DNA of 64,000 bases from CAXQUZ01 sp942491145 (GCA_942491145.1 CALOBC010000006.1:310001-374000); one strand, 5' to 3'. Positions 17,294 to 25,970 are shown, numbered from the stretch's first letter. The notes: generated by a model not told the origin, from the sequence alone. Numbers and translations are program-made.

Positions 17294-18697
17294 GTGTCCA
17301 CTTCGCAGCCCGCCCCTCGCACGCGTCTTGCCCTCCACTGGCAGATTATCATCGGCATGGTGGTGGGGCTCGTGGTCGGCCTGATCATCAATGTGGCCCA
17401 AGCCCCCCTCAACAGCGCGGCCGAAGCGAGCTCGGCCGTGGCCGCCGTCTTTGAGTTTGTGGTGAACCTCAACGGCTTCGTGGGAGACCTCTTCTTGCGG
17501 GGGCTGCGCTTCATCGCCGTGCCCATCGTGTTGTTCAGCCTGATTGTGGGCGCCAGCAGCCTCAACGACCTCAAGAAGCTCAGCCGCATCGGCAGCCGCA
17601 CCATCTTGATCTACCTGTGCACCACTGCCGTCGCGATCTCGGTGGGCTTGTTGCTCGCGAACATCCTGCAGCCCGGCACGTTCTTGTCGCCCGAGGTGCG
17701 GGATGCGCTCGCGAGCGCCTCGGCGGGGGCCATCGAGGACAAGGTCGCCGCAGCCACCGCCCCGAACACTTGGAACACCCTGCTCGACATCATCCCGGCC
17801 AATCCCTTTGAGGCGCTGGCCGAGGGGCGGATGCTGCAAGTGGTCTTCCTGGCACTGGCCATCGGCGTGTCGCTCACGTTGATCCCGGCCGCAAAGGCCA
17901 AGCCCATCATCGCCGCCGCCGACGGCCTCACTGACGTCATCATCAAGCTGGTGCAGGGCATCATGCTCACGGCGCCCATCGCGGTGTTCTGCCTGATCGT
18001 GCGGGTGATGGCCACGCTGGGCCTCGATGTGTTGGGTGCGCTGGTGGTCTACAGCCTGACCGTTGTGTTGGGTCTGGCGCTGATGACCTTCGTGCTGTAC
18101 CCGCTGGCCCTCAAGATCTTCGGTGGCGTCAGTCCGCGGCGGTTCTTCAAGGCCATCGCCCCCGCCCAGCTCTTGGCGTTCTCCAGCTCGTCGAGCTCTG
18201 CAACCTTGCCGGTGACCCTGGAGTGTGTGGAAGATCGGCTCGGGGTCGGCGAGGACGTGGCGAGCTTTGTGGTGCCCCTGGGTGCCACCATCAACATGGA
18301 CGGAACGGCGCTTTACCAGGGGGTTGCCGCCGTCTTCATCGCCCAGCTCTATGGCATCGACCTGAGCTTCTCCGACCAGCTCACCATCGTGTTGACCGCG
18401 ACCCTCGCGAGCGTCGGCACAGCGGGCGTGCCCGGGGTGGGGCTCATCATGCTGGTCATCGTGCTGCAGTCCGTGGGTATGGACGACACGGTGATGAAGG
18501 GCGGACTGGCCATCATCTTCGGCGTGGACCGCTTGCTCGACATGTGCCGCACCAGCACCAACGTGACCGGCGACTGCATGGTGGCGGCGGTGGTGGCGGC
18601 ACGGGAAGGCGACTTGCTCGACGAGAGTGAGGTGCTCGCGCGGCTGGCCCGGGCGGAGGCCACCGGACTGGACGAACACCCGCCCTCGGCCGCCTAA
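17294..18697 (+). CDS. Dicarboxylate/amino acid:cation symporter (DAACS family)
   Basis: 467 residues. The GTG start at 17294 has a strong GGAGG four bases upstream (17285-17289). The protein has about eight membrane helices and the family markers: a serine-rich re-entrant loop SSSSSSATLP, the NMDGTALYQGVAAVFIAQ segment and ASVGTAGVPGVG. These are the GltP/DctA glutamate-aspartate/C4-dicarboxylate symporter signatures for Na+ or H+ coupled uptake at the inner membrane. Substrate choice cannot be read from the sequence. It ends 32 bases from the convergent cysteine-peptidase gene. Confidence 0.93.
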   Translation: MSTSQPAPRTRLALHWQIIIGMVVGLVVGLIINVAQAPLNSAAEASSAVAAVFEFVVNLNGFVGDLFLRGLRFIAVPIVLFSLIVGASSLNDLKKLSRIGSRTILIYLCTTAVAISVGLLLANILQPGTFLSPEVRDALASASAGAIEDKVAAATAPNTWNTLLDIIPANPFEALAEGRMLQVVFLALAIGVSLTLIPAAKAKPIIAAADGLTDVIIKLVQGIMLTAPIAVFCLIVRVMATLGLDVLGALVVYSLTVVLGLALMTFVLYPLALKIFGGVSPRRFFKAIAPAQLLAFSSSSSSATLPVTLECVEDRLGVGEDVASFVVPLGATINMDGTALYQGVAAVFIAQLYGIDLSFSDQLTIVLTATLASVGTAGVPGVGLIMLVIVLQSVGMDDTVMKGGLAIIFGVDRLLDMCRTSTNVTGDCMVAAVVAAREGDLLDESEVLARLARAEATGLDEHPPSAA

Positions 18698-18729
18698 GAC
18701 CGTGGCGACAATGGCGTGCATCACGGTGT

Positions 18730-19983
18730 TCACGCCTTCCTCAGGATGAGCAGCCACGACAGCGCGCCCAAGCTCTTGATCTCATCCTTGGTGTAGACGT
18801 TGTGTTCACCCCAGCGCTCGTACGGTTCTTGCGCTTCGTAGGCCACCATTGTGGGCCCGTGGCCGCCACTGCGGGTCTCGATCTCGGCTTGGGTGTCGTC
18901 GGACTTGGGGGGCTTGCACCCGTTCTTGATGTACCTGCCACTGGGGCGCTTGAGCCCGTAGGGGTCGTGGACGACCACCTGTGAGTCATTGATCCCGACC
19001 ACATAGACGACGTGCCCGCTGCCCGTGAAGTCGCCCTGGAAGGTCAGCTCCGCGCCTTCGCCCTTGGCGGTGATCGCATGGGCCCAGCGGTCTTCGAACG
19101 ATGCCCCTTCGCTCGGTGAGCGGTCCTCGGTCCCTTCGGCATTGCGGAACTTGGAGGAGCACTCCAGGCTGTCCTGGGCGCAGAAGGCGTAGAGCGAGGC
19201 GGCATAGGCCTGGGCGTAGGGATGCTTGATGACGTCGTCGCCGGGGTGGCCGCTCTGCCAGGTCGGCTGGTTGGCGAACATGGCCGGCGCCGCCGTGTAG
19301 GCCTCTTCCCAGTTGATCGTGAGCAGCAGCTCGATGAACAGCTCCTCGGGGCAGTCTTTGCTCGCCGTGCCGCCGTTGTCGCCGATGAGGGTGCGGGTCT
19401 CGGCCATGAAGGCGGCTTCATCACCATCGGCGAGCTTGAGCAGCGCCATCGTCGCGGAGGTCGCCGAGCACTGGGCGTCGGCCGCCTTGTTGCCCGCCTG
19501 GTCGTTGTCGAGCTGGTTCAGGTAGACGTCGACGTCCTCCTCTTCGTCCTCCCCGGCCAAGATGGCCGCCGCTTCGTCGAGCTGGACTTGGGTGGGCCCC
19601 TGGCTTCCCGCTTCAGCCGCCTCCACCTCGGCCACGTCTTCTTCGCCGGTCCACCACGCCAAGCACTCGTCGATGTAGACGATCAGCTCGTCATTGCTGA
19701 GGCCCAGCAGCGCTTCGGGCGACAGCACCCGCAGGGCCTCATCCACCGGTCCGCCGTCCACATCTGGCGTCGGGGCCACCTGGGCCTGGCCTCCACCGGC
19801 TTCTTGTTCGAGGGCGGGCGCTTCCTCTTCGGTCTCCATCCCCAAGGCGGCGGCCACGGCGGCTTTGTGGGCCAACAGCTTCGCTTGGAGGTCGGCATTG
19901 GACTGGACCATGCCCGGGGCAGTGGACTGGGGGCCCTGCTGGGTGGGGGCGGTGGTGGACGTTCTGGTGGATTGTTGCTGCAT
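18730..19983 (-). CDS. C39-like papain-fold cysteine peptidase with unstructured N-terminus
   Basis: 417 residues with no signal peptide. Residues 1-30 are Gln/Thr/Ala/Pro-rich, followed by an acidic low-complexity stretch to about 150. The peptidase-like domain has NQLDN (Q157, oxyanion position), DAQCSATSATM (C172), GSGHVVYVVGI (H324) and VVHDPYG (D340), the order of the C39 type. The insert between Cys and His is long (about 150 residues). Maturation, bacteriocin or peptide-cleaving roles are known for the fold. The Ser-Asn-Ala motif after a disordered leader (QSNADLQAKL) and the lack of a Sec signal suggest a cargo delivered by a dedicated machine, but none is encoded here. Confidence 0.65.
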   Translation of the reverse strand: MQQQSTRTSTTAPTQQGPQSTAPGMVQSNADLQAKLLAHKAAVAAALGMETEEEAPALEQEAGGGQAQVAPTPDVDGGPVDEALRVLSPEALLGLSNDELIVYIDECLAWWTGEEDVAEVEAAEAGSQGPTQVQLDEAAAILAGEDEEEDVDVYLNQLDNDQAGNKAADAQCSATSATMALLKLADGDEAAFMAETRTLIGDNGGTASKDCPEELFIELLLTINWEEAYTAAPAMFANQPTWQSGHPGDDVIKHPYAQAYAASLYAFCAQDSLECSSKFRNAEGTEDRSPSEGASFEDRWAHAITAKGEGAELTFQGDFTGSGHVVYVVGINDSQVVVHDPYGLKRPSGRYIKNGCKPPKSDDTQAEIETRSGGHGPTMVAYEAQEPYERWGEHNVYTKDEIKSLGALSWLLILRKA

Positions 19984-20056
19984 GGGACACCTCGCGCGGT
20001 GGTCCCAAGCAAGAACTGTTCCACTGTAAACTCAACAAGTTAGCGTACTCAAGGGT

Positions 20057-20076
20057 GACAGTCGTCGACGACTGTC
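20057..20076. repeat. Perfect 20-base palindrome between two minus-strand genes
   Basis: GACAGTCGTC followed by its exact reverse complement; it can form an 8-bp stem with a TCGA loop. It begins one base after the stop codon of the M14 carboxypeptidase gene and about 73 bases upstream of the cysteine-peptidase start. No T-tract follows on the minus strand, so it could be an operator for the downstream gene or an RNA-end hairpin. Confidence 0.6.
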
Positions 20077-20077
20077 G

Positions 20078-21157
20078 TCAGTCGTTCGGCACCCTCGTCT
20101 TGGCCGGCGGGTCCACGTGCCAGTCCCAGCGGTCCGCCACCTCGGGCCGGGCCACGAACCACAGCATCTGCCGAATTCCCCGCATGCCCCGCTCGCTGTG
20201 GGGGGCCGGGTCCGGCGGGTTGTAGAGCCGAAAGCTGTTGGACCACTCGGCCGGCTTGAGGGGATGCAGCCCGGAGCGGGTCATCTCGATGAGGAAGGAC
20301 CGCGTGCCGTACTGCTCATAGAAGTGGTCCACCTCCATGCCCAGGCCCCGAAAGAAGAAGCCCCAGCGAGACAGCTGCCGGGACTTGTAGGCGTGCTCGA
20401 CCTCACCCCACTCCATCACGCGGCCGAGCTTGAGGAACTCCTGCCAGTCCTCGGGACGCTCCCATCGCCCCGCCCAGGGGAAGTAGTGGAACCCACCGAA
20501 AGCGTGCAAGCTGACGGCATAGTCGAACTGCTCGGCGGCGGCGAGGGCGGACAGTGCCCGGGTCTCTGGTTGGGACAGTGCCCCGGGTGAGGTGGTGTAG
20601 CGCTTGGGGATTAGGTGGCGCCAGATCGCCTCGGACGTGCGGTTGGACGCAAAGTCCCGGTTGAGGTCCACGTTGGCTTGGTTGCCCCGGCGATAGCGGT
20701 TCTCGCCGGCCATGAGGTCCCCCTCGACCCGCACCCGCCCGTCCACGTTGTACAGCGGGATGAAGACGAGCTCCATGCCCGGGGGGGGCCGGTGCACCAC
20801 GCTGTCCATCAGGTCCATGACCACCTCGGTGCCCACCCACTCCAGCGCGTGGATGCCCCCGAAGACCAGCACGTGGGTGGTGATCTCGTCAGTCGGGTTC
20901 GACACCCGGAAGCCCCAGATGGTGCGGCCACCGGCGGTCTGGCCGACCTCAAAGGGCCGAATCACCCCGGGGCGCTGCGCCACCCAGCCCGCGAGCTGGT
21001 GGTGAAGCTCGGCCTGGAAGCGGTAGGCGGGCTCGGGGTGGGGGGCCAAGGGCTGCGCTTCCGCAAACTGCAAATAATCTTGGTGGGCTTGGGGCAGGTG
21101 CGAGGCGGCCACGGCCGATGGCAGTAGCGCGACAATGGCGACGAGCAGGGCAAACAT
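20078..21157 (-). CDS. Secreted M14-family zinc carboxypeptidase
   Basis: 359 residues with a signal peptide (LLVAIVALLPSAVAA). The zinc ligands are H103 and E106 (GGIHALEWVG) and H218 (SLHAFGG). The substrate-binding N166-R167 lies in VDLNRDF, and the catalytic Glu is E291 (FLIEMTRSG). All canonical M14 carboxypeptidase positions are present. It probably trims peptides in the periplasm or outside the cell. An exact 20-base palindrome abuts its 3' end. No operon partner is evident upstream. Confidence 0.92.
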   Translation of the reverse strand: MFALLVAIVALLPSAVAASHLPQAHQDYLQFAEAQPLAPHPEPAYRFQAELHHQLAGWVAQRPGVIRPFEVGQTAGGRTIWGFRVSNPTDEITTHVLVFGGIHALEWVGTEVVMDLMDSVVHRPPPGMELVFIPLYNVDGRVRVEGDLMAGENRYRRGNQANVDLNRDFASNRTSEAIWRHLIPKRYTTSPGALSQPETRALSALAAAEQFDYAVSLHAFGGFHYFPWAGRWERPEDWQEFLKLGRVMEWGEVEHAYKSRQLSRWGFFFRGLGMEVDHFYEQYGTRSFLIEMTRSGLHPLKPAEWSNSFRLYNPPDPAPHSERGMRGIRQMLWFVARPEVADRWDWHVDPPAKTRVPND

Positions 21158-21295
21158 GGCAACGTCCTGGCGGGCAGTGCGGGAACAATTGCTCCGCGAG
21201 CGTGCGATGTCCTCATGGCCCCATCGCTTTGGTACACTTGTCTATCCTTCTGGGGTGGCCAGTCTCGCGCATCCACACGGGCACCGGGATGGGTC

Positions 21296-21637
21296 ATGCG
21301 TCGTCTTCGTCATTGGTTTGCAGAAAAGCTGAATCGCATCCTGGGCATCGGTGGCGAGATTCGTGCGGAGGGCCAAGCACGGAAGCGGGCGCTCCGGGCT
21401 TCGGTGCGGGCCATTGTGCAGAAGCCAGCCCTGCTGTTGGCCCTGCCACTGGTGCATGTGGTGCCCGTCGATGATGATGACCGCCGCTTGCTGGTGACCA
21501 GTGCTCGGCCCAGCATTGCCACGTTGCAAGCCGATGCCCCCCACGCCCTGCGGGTCGCCCGGCTGTTGGCTTCGGAGCACCGGGGCACGGTGGTGATGGA
21601 CGTGTTGCCGCTGGACATCGATCTCACGGAGGAGTAG
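21296..21637 (+). CDS. Small hypothetical protein
   Basis: 113 residues from ATG 21296. The N-terminal half is basic and helical (MRRLRHWFAEKLNRILGI, then an Arg-rich helix) and the C-terminal half is alpha/beta and acidic at the end. No signal peptide, cysteine or known motif was seen. A promoter-like GGTACACTT element lies 58 bases upstream. It is followed 20 bases later by the HExxH lipoprotein gene, so the two may be co-transcribed. I do not recognise the family. Confidence 0.6.
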   Translation: MRRLRHWFAEKLNRILGIGGEIRAEGQARKRALRASVRAIVQKPALLLALPLVHVVPVDDDDRRLLVTSARPSIATLQADAPHALRVARLLASEHRGTVVMDVLPLDIDLTEE

Positions 21638-21657
21638 GTCCGGGCGGGAAGGTGACC

Positions 21658-22266
21658 ATGCGTGGGTTGATTGTGGGCGTGTTGGTGGGGTGTGGGGGAC
21701 CGAACCAGACGGACAAGGGGGGTGACCCCGGGGCGTGTGATGCCCTGATGGACGAGCTTCCCGGCGCCTCAGATCTGGACGGCCTGCAAGAGAGCCTCAC
21801 GGCCGTGCAGCGGGAGCTGTTCCCCGAGCTCGACGGGGTGTCGCTGGCGCTCCAGCCTGTGACGAGCACCACCAGCTTCTTTGCGGCCAACCTGGACCTG
21901 TCCACCCTCGACGCGGCGCCGCTGGAGCGGTCTTACGTGGTGAAGTATGCCGAGAGTGTGTTTGAGCTGGGTGCGCCCCAGGACGGTGTGGTGGCCATTC
22001 TTGCCCACGAGCTGGCCCATGTGGTCGACTACACCGAACTGGACAGCGAAGCCTTGGTCGAGTTTGCGTTGTGGTACGCCCAGGGGGATGTTGCAGTGTA
22101 CGAACGCCAGACCGATGAGACGGCCTTGTCATTGGGCTGTGCCACCGGACTCATCGCGTACCGAGAGTGGCTCTACAGCGTCGTGGACGACAACACCCGT
22201 GCCGAAAAGGAGCGTGACTACTACACCCCCGACGAGATCCGGGCCTGGGTGACCGCCCATCCCTGA
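21658..22266 (+). CDS. Putative HExxH metallopeptidase lipoprotein
   Basis: 202 residues from ATG 21658 (SD GGAAGG; a GTG two codons upstream is also possible). A very short signal peptide ends in the lipobox LVGC, so it is likely lipid-anchored. The motif HELAHVVDY provides the HExxH zinc site, and a downstream ERQTDETALSLG stretch offers an acidic third ligand, as in gluzincins. The protein is short for a peptidase, near the minimum for a catalytic core. The activity is inferred from the motif and the substrate is unknown. Confidence 0.65.
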   Translation: MRGLIVGVLVGCGGPNQTDKGGDPGACDALMDELPGASDLDGLQESLTAVQRELFPELDGVSLALQPVTSTTSFFAANLDLSTLDAAPLERSYVVKYAESVFELGAPQDGVVAILAHELAHVVDYTELDSEALVEFALWYAQGDVAVYERQTDETALSLGCATGLIAYREWLYSVVDDNTRAEKERDYYTPDEIRAWVTAHP

Positions 22267-22304
22267 CGCTGGGGCTGTGCGATGTTGAGTTTCATTCGAT
22301 TGGA

Positions 22305-23033
22305 TCAGGCCAGCAGGAGTTCTGCCGGTGCCCACGAGAGCTGCTTCGCCAACACATCCTGAAGCACCGCTGCTGCGTCGTTGTCGATGACCCGCCCGTG
22401 TGCGGGAATCAGGCGCTTCACGGGCAATGCCACCACACGCTGGGCGCTCACCCCAGCGGCAGTCTTGTCTTTGGCCAAGAAGCGCACGATGGGGCTCTGG
22501 CGGGGACGCCCCAGCACCCCGTACATGCCGAAGAACAGGCGACTCTGCCAGTTGGCGACCTCATGGATGTTGAAGAACAGGTCGGTGCAGATGAGGGTGC
22601 CCGAGGGTCGGTGGAAGAACACGTGCTCGGTCATCCAGGGCATGCCGTCGATGAAGATGGGCTCGAGGGTCTGGTGCCAGTTGGCGGGGTCGGTGCCCAG
22701 TGTGGCGTCGATGCGCAGATCGCTGCGCTTGGCAGTGAGCCCCGGCGGTCCCCAGCATCGAGCTTGGGGGTAGCGCGCCTGGACCGGTCCAAGATGCAGG
22801 TGGTGCAGCAGGCTGGGGGCCACGATCTCTTGAACCCCACCAATGTCCTGAAGCTGCTCAGCTACGCCGTCGTCGATGGGGACCGGAGAGTGCAGCAACA
22901 GCCCACCCGTGGCGAGGCGCACCACCGTCATGCGGCCCCGAAAGTCGAGGCCACCGGGCATGAAGAAGGGGTGCTCCAGGGACCAGATGTCCGTGGTGAT
23001 GGGGATGAGCGTGGGGACCGCCGGGGAGGGCAT
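22305..23033 (-). CDS. DUF4336 metallo-beta-lactamase-like protein
   Basis: 242 residues from ATG 23033, which has AGGAG six to seven bases upstream; an ATG seven codons further up lacks one. The protein resembles DUF4336: TDIWSLEHPF at the start, a central PSLLHHLHLGPVQARYP segment and VKRLIPAHGRVI near the end, a remnant of the metallo-beta-lactamase fold. No canonical HxHxDH was seen, so hydrolase activity is doubtful. It is divergent from a MarR-type gene across two operator-like sites and is the likely target of that regulator. Confidence 0.8.
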   Translation of the reverse strand: MPSPAVPTLIPITTDIWSLEHPFFMPGGLDFRGRMTVVRLATGGLLLHSPVPIDDGVAEQLQDIGGVQEIVAPSLLHHLHLGPVQARYPQARCWGPPGLTAKRSDLRIDATLGTDPANWHQTLEPIFIDGMPWMTEHVFFHRPSGTLICTDLFFNIHEVANWQSRLFFGMYGVLGRPRQSPIVRFLAKDKTAAGVSAQRVVALPVKRLIPAHGRVIDNDAAAVLQDVLAKQLSWAPAELLLA

Positions 23034-23064
23034 GTGGGCTCCTGTGCGTGTCATGGCTTTGATA

Positions 23065-23080
23065 GTCAGGTATGATTGAC
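23065..23080. promoter_or_regulatory. Operator-like imperfect palindrome, copy 1
   Basis: GTCAGGTATGATTGAC matches the reverse complement of copy 2 at 14 of 16 positions. Its right end reads TTGACG, so it may also contribute a -35 box for the rightward MarR-type gene. It lies within the 5' leader side of the leftward DUF4336 gene, 32 bases from that start. Confidence 0.6.
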
Positions 23081-23110
23081 GAGTTCAGTGTGGCCCGTTT
23101 ATCGGTTATC

Positions 23111-23126
23111 GTCAAGTATACCTGAC
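23111..23126. promoter_or_regulatory. Operator-like palindrome, copy 2
   Basis: GTCAAGTATACCTGAC is a near-perfect palindrome of the form GTCARGTATACYTGAC. It ends 16 bases before the GTG of the MarR-type gene. Its complement reads TTGACG toward the DUF4336 gene, so each site can double as a -35 element of the opposite promoter. Centre-to-centre spacing with copy 1 is 46 bases. Confidence 0.65.
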
Positions 23127-23142
23127 CAAAGTGGAGATCTCC

Positions 23143-23643
23143 GTGACAGACCCCGCACCGCCGGCCCGGGTGGCCATCGAAGCCGCCAAGAACGCGAGCA
23201 CGGCCCAGGTGTTGTTTCGCTGCGCGCGTCTGTTCAATGAGCTGGCGCTGTCGGCCATCCGGCGAGAGACCGGCCATGCGATCCGCCCCGCCCACACCAA
23301 CCTGTTTCCCCACATCGACCTCGACGGCACCCGGCCGACCGAGCTGGCCCGTCGCCTCGGCACCTCCAAGCAAGCCGTCGGTCCGCTGGTGGCCGAGCTG
23401 GAGGGCATGGGCATGCTGGAGCGGGTGCCCGATCCCGACGACGGCCGGGCGCGGCTGGTGCGCTTTGCATCCGGTCCCGACGGCACCCACGGTGTGCTGG
23501 CTGGTCTGCGGCTACTGGGCCAAGTGGAAGCCGAGCTGGCGGCGGAGCTGGGGGAGGACCGGATGGCCGAGCTGCACGGCTTGTTGGTTGCGTTGATGGC
23601 CCTGGTGGAGCGCCGGATGGCCAAAGAGGAGTCCGAGGGCTGA
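23143..23643 (+). CDS. MarR-family transcriptional regulator
   Basis: 166 residues from GTG 23143, placed six bases after GGAG; a GTG at 23131 is less well spaced. The winged-helix core includes RPTELARRLGTSKQAVGPLV (recognition region), followed by ELEGMGMLERVPDPDDGRAR, the MarR wing with its D-x-R-[AS]-R/K motif. Helices at both ends fit the dimer interface. Two 16-base palindromic sites between it and the divergent DUF4336 gene suggest that it represses both itself and that gene, with release by an unknown ligand. Confidence 0.9.
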   Translation: MTDPAPPARVAIEAAKNASTAQVLFRCARLFNELALSAIRRETGHAIRPAHTNLFPHIDLDGTRPTELARRLGTSKQAVGPLVAELEGMGMLERVPDPDDGRARLVRFASGPDGTHGVLAGLRLLGQVEAELAAELGEDRMAELHGLLVALMALVERRMAKEESEG

Positions 23644-23722
23644 CCTGTCCCCCTGGCGCCGTCCGTGAGATACCGGGAACAGGGTGCCGGGGCTGTGGTC
23701 CGGTCCGCCTTCTGGAGCTCTC

Positions 23723-25801
23723 ATGCCGCGACTGCGCTCGATCTTGCCGCGACTGGTCCTGGGCATGGCCGTGGGCCTTGGGCTGGCGGAGCTGGCCTTT
23801 CGGGTGCGGGACGGGTTTGGGTTCCCCCACATCAACATCCTGGTCGAAGACGCGGTGCTGGGAGTGCGCATGTTGCCCGATGCGTCGGGGGCCATCACGC
23901 TGGGAGACAACCCCCGTGCGGCCTACTCCACCGGGCCTGAAGGCTGGCGGACGGGGCCAGCGCTGTCCAAGAATCCTGACAGCGTGGTGGTTGTCGGGGA
24001 CTCCCAGGTCTTCGGTCTCGGCGTGGATGATGCACACACGGTGGCTGCTCAGCTGGGCGTTGCATTGGATCTGCCGGTGCACAACGGCGGCGTGCCCACC
24101 TATGGACCCGACGAGTACCTGGCGGTGATGGACGAGCTGCTCACCGCGACTGGTGCCGGGACGGCCGTGCTGGTCATCAATTTCTCCAATGACATGTTCG
24201 AGCTGGGCCGGCCGAACCGCCAGCGCCACGCGGTGTGGGATGGGTGGGCCGTGCGCATCGAGACGGCGCCCGACGACACTCTGGAGTTTCCCGGCCGCCG
24301 CTGGTTGATGAGCCAGAGCCATCTGGTGTTTGGGGCGCGCCGCTGGTGGCACCAAGAGGCCGTGCCGGAGGGGGCCTCACTTCCCTCTGAAGGCGACTGG
24401 CAGGATGTCCTGGCCCACACGGTCAGCACCGCGGAGGGTGCGGAGGGTGGGCTGCAGGTGCAGATCGAAGAAGCCGTGCAGCAGCGGGGCTCGGCGAAGG
24501 CGGAGCTTGCAGAGCTCCAGGAAGCGCTCCGCTGGGAGCTGGCGTCCTCCCACGAAGAGCGCATGATGCTGCAAGCGATTGCGGAGAATGCTCACCCAGG
24601 GGACATTGTCACTGATCGGGCTTCCGAGGCCGCCCGGCCGGTGACGGTCACCGCCGAGATGCTGCGGGAGGGGGCGCGCTTGGCCAAGAGGCTGCAACCC
24701 CAGGTGGATGCGCGGCTGGCCGAGCGGCCTGATGATGCCGTGAGCCAGAAGGTTCAGGCCAAGCAGAAGGCCCTGTCCAGTGCGGACGACCAGCTGGCCG
24801 CCCTGGCCCGCACGGTGGAAGCGGCCACGGGTCACGGTCCCTTCTCGGCCATGCTCGACACGGCCGAGGAGATCGTCGAGCGCCACCATGCCGAGCTGGT
24901 GGTGGTGGCGCTGCCCTTGGATGTGCAGATCGACCCGGCGCGCTTCGCCTCCTACGGTGCGTCCGAGCAGGACATGAGTGAGACGCTCGTGTTGTTGGAC
25001 CTTCTGGTCGACGAGGCCCGTCGGCGGGGGCATCGTGCTGTCTCGTTGGCGCCGGCCCTTGTGGCTGCCGGGGGAGACCTTCATCTGGAGGGAGACCTTC
25101 ACCTGAATGCCCGTGGTCAACAGATCGCAGCCGAGGCCATCGCCGAGGTGGTGCAGCAGCCGCCCCCGGCACGGGCCCCCGGTCGTGGGCTGGCGCCTGG
25201 ACGCAGCCGAGTCCCGGCGGCCATCGAGTGGACGGCGCTCACGGAGAACCTTGTGCGGGGCTCGACCCGAAACCACTGCCAGACCTTTCGGTTGCGGGAG
25301 TGGCAGCGGGTGCACTGCACGTCGCCCGAGGGTGGGGCCGCCGTGCTGACCGCTCGGGTTGAAGATGCCCCGGCCGAGGCCATGGTGCTGGTGATGGCGG
25401 ACTTGGTCGACGTGGTGGTGCCGGTGCTGCCGGGTCGAGAGGCCCGCATCCTGGTGAAGTGGGCGGACCGCACCGAGCGGCTGACGGTCCCGGCGGACGG
25501 CGTGCCGGCGTTCGTGGCGGTGGACACGACCGGGGACGAGCCTTGGCTCGAGGCGGTCGAGATGCCCGCATGTGTCGACGGACTGGCGCGCTTTGGTGAC
25601 GGTGTGGCGGACTGCAGCGCGTGGACGGCGTGTGCGGACCGCTGGTCCTGTGTGCAGGGCGCTCGTCAGTTCTTGCCTCAGTGTGAAGCGGGCGAAGCGG
25701 TGGCGGGCGCGGGTCTGTTTTGCCAAGTCCTCTGTGATGACGTCCACCCCTGCACTGTCGGGACCTGCACCGCGTGGGATGGTGGTGCGTTTTGTCAGTA
25801 G
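23723..25801 (+). CDS. Membrane-anchored SGNH hydrolase-like protein
   Basis: 692 residues from ATG 23723 (GGAG upstream). An N-terminal hydrophobic segment (LVLGMAVGLGLAELAF) anchors it. The SGNH blocks are VVVVGDSQVFGLGV (block I Ser), VLVINFSNDMFELG (block III Asn) and GDLHLNARGQQIAAEAI (block V D-x-x-H). A long helical insert (about residues 240-370) separates blocks III and V. The last 75 residues hold many cysteines (CSAWTACADRWSC onward), like a small disulfide domain. A DUF5989 gene follows by seven bases. SGNH enzymes of this kind often acylate or deacylate cell-envelope sugars; that role is inferred. Confidence 0.75.
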   Translation: MPRLRSILPRLVLGMAVGLGLAELAFRVRDGFGFPHINILVEDAVLGVRMLPDASGAITLGDNPRAAYSTGPEGWRTGPALSKNPDSVVVVGDSQVFGLGVDDAHTVAAQLGVALDLPVHNGGVPTYGPDEYLAVMDELLTATGAGTAVLVINFSNDMFELGRPNRQRHAVWDGWAVRIETAPDDTLEFPGRRWLMSQSHLVFGARRWWHQEAVPEGASLPSEGDWQDVLAHTVSTAEGAEGGLQVQIEEAVQQRGSAKAELAELQEALRWELASSHEERMMLQAIAENAHPGDIVTDRASEAARPVTVTAEMLREGARLAKRLQPQVDARLAERPDDAVSQKVQAKQKALSSADDQLAALARTVEAATGHGPFSAMLDTAEEIVERHHAELVVVALPLDVQIDPARFASYGASEQDMSETLVLLDLLVDEARRRGHRAVSLAPALVAAGGDLHLEGDLHLNARGQQIAAEAIAEVVQQPPPARAPGRGLAPGRSRVPAAIEWTALTENLVRGSTRNHCQTFRLREWQRVHCTSPEGGAAVLTARVEDAPAEAMVLVMADLVDVVVPVLPGREARILVKWADRTERLTVPADGVPAFVAVDTTGDEPWLEAVEMPACVDGLARFGDGVADCSAWTACADRWSCVQGARQFLPQCEAGEAVAGAGLFCQVLCDDVHPCTVGTCTAWDGGAFCQ

Positions 25802-25808
25802 GGGCAGC

Positions 25809-25970
25809 ATGGGACGCTTAAACACCATCATTGAGGTGCTGCGGCACTACGCCCACCGGGAGCGCTTCTTCTTGCTTCCTGTGGTGGTCATCTTGGTGGT
25901 GGCGGCGACGTTTTTGGTGCTGACCAGCAGCGCGGGTGTGTTTGCGCCGTTTGTGTACGCGGTGTTCTGA
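25809..25970 (+). CDS. DUF5989-family small membrane protein
   Basis: 53 residues with a basic N-terminus (RHYAHRERFFLLP), one hydrophobic helix (VVVILVVAATFLVLTSSAG) and the end VFAPFVYAVF, the standard DUF5989 pattern. The family is often encoded beside SGNH hydrolases and polysaccharide or carbamoyltransferase genes, and here it follows the SGNH gene by seven bases. It is probably a membrane partner of that enzyme. The function is unknown. Confidence 0.85.
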   Translation: MGRLNTIIEVLRHYAHRERFFLLPVVVILVVAATFLVLTSSAGVFAPFVYAVF

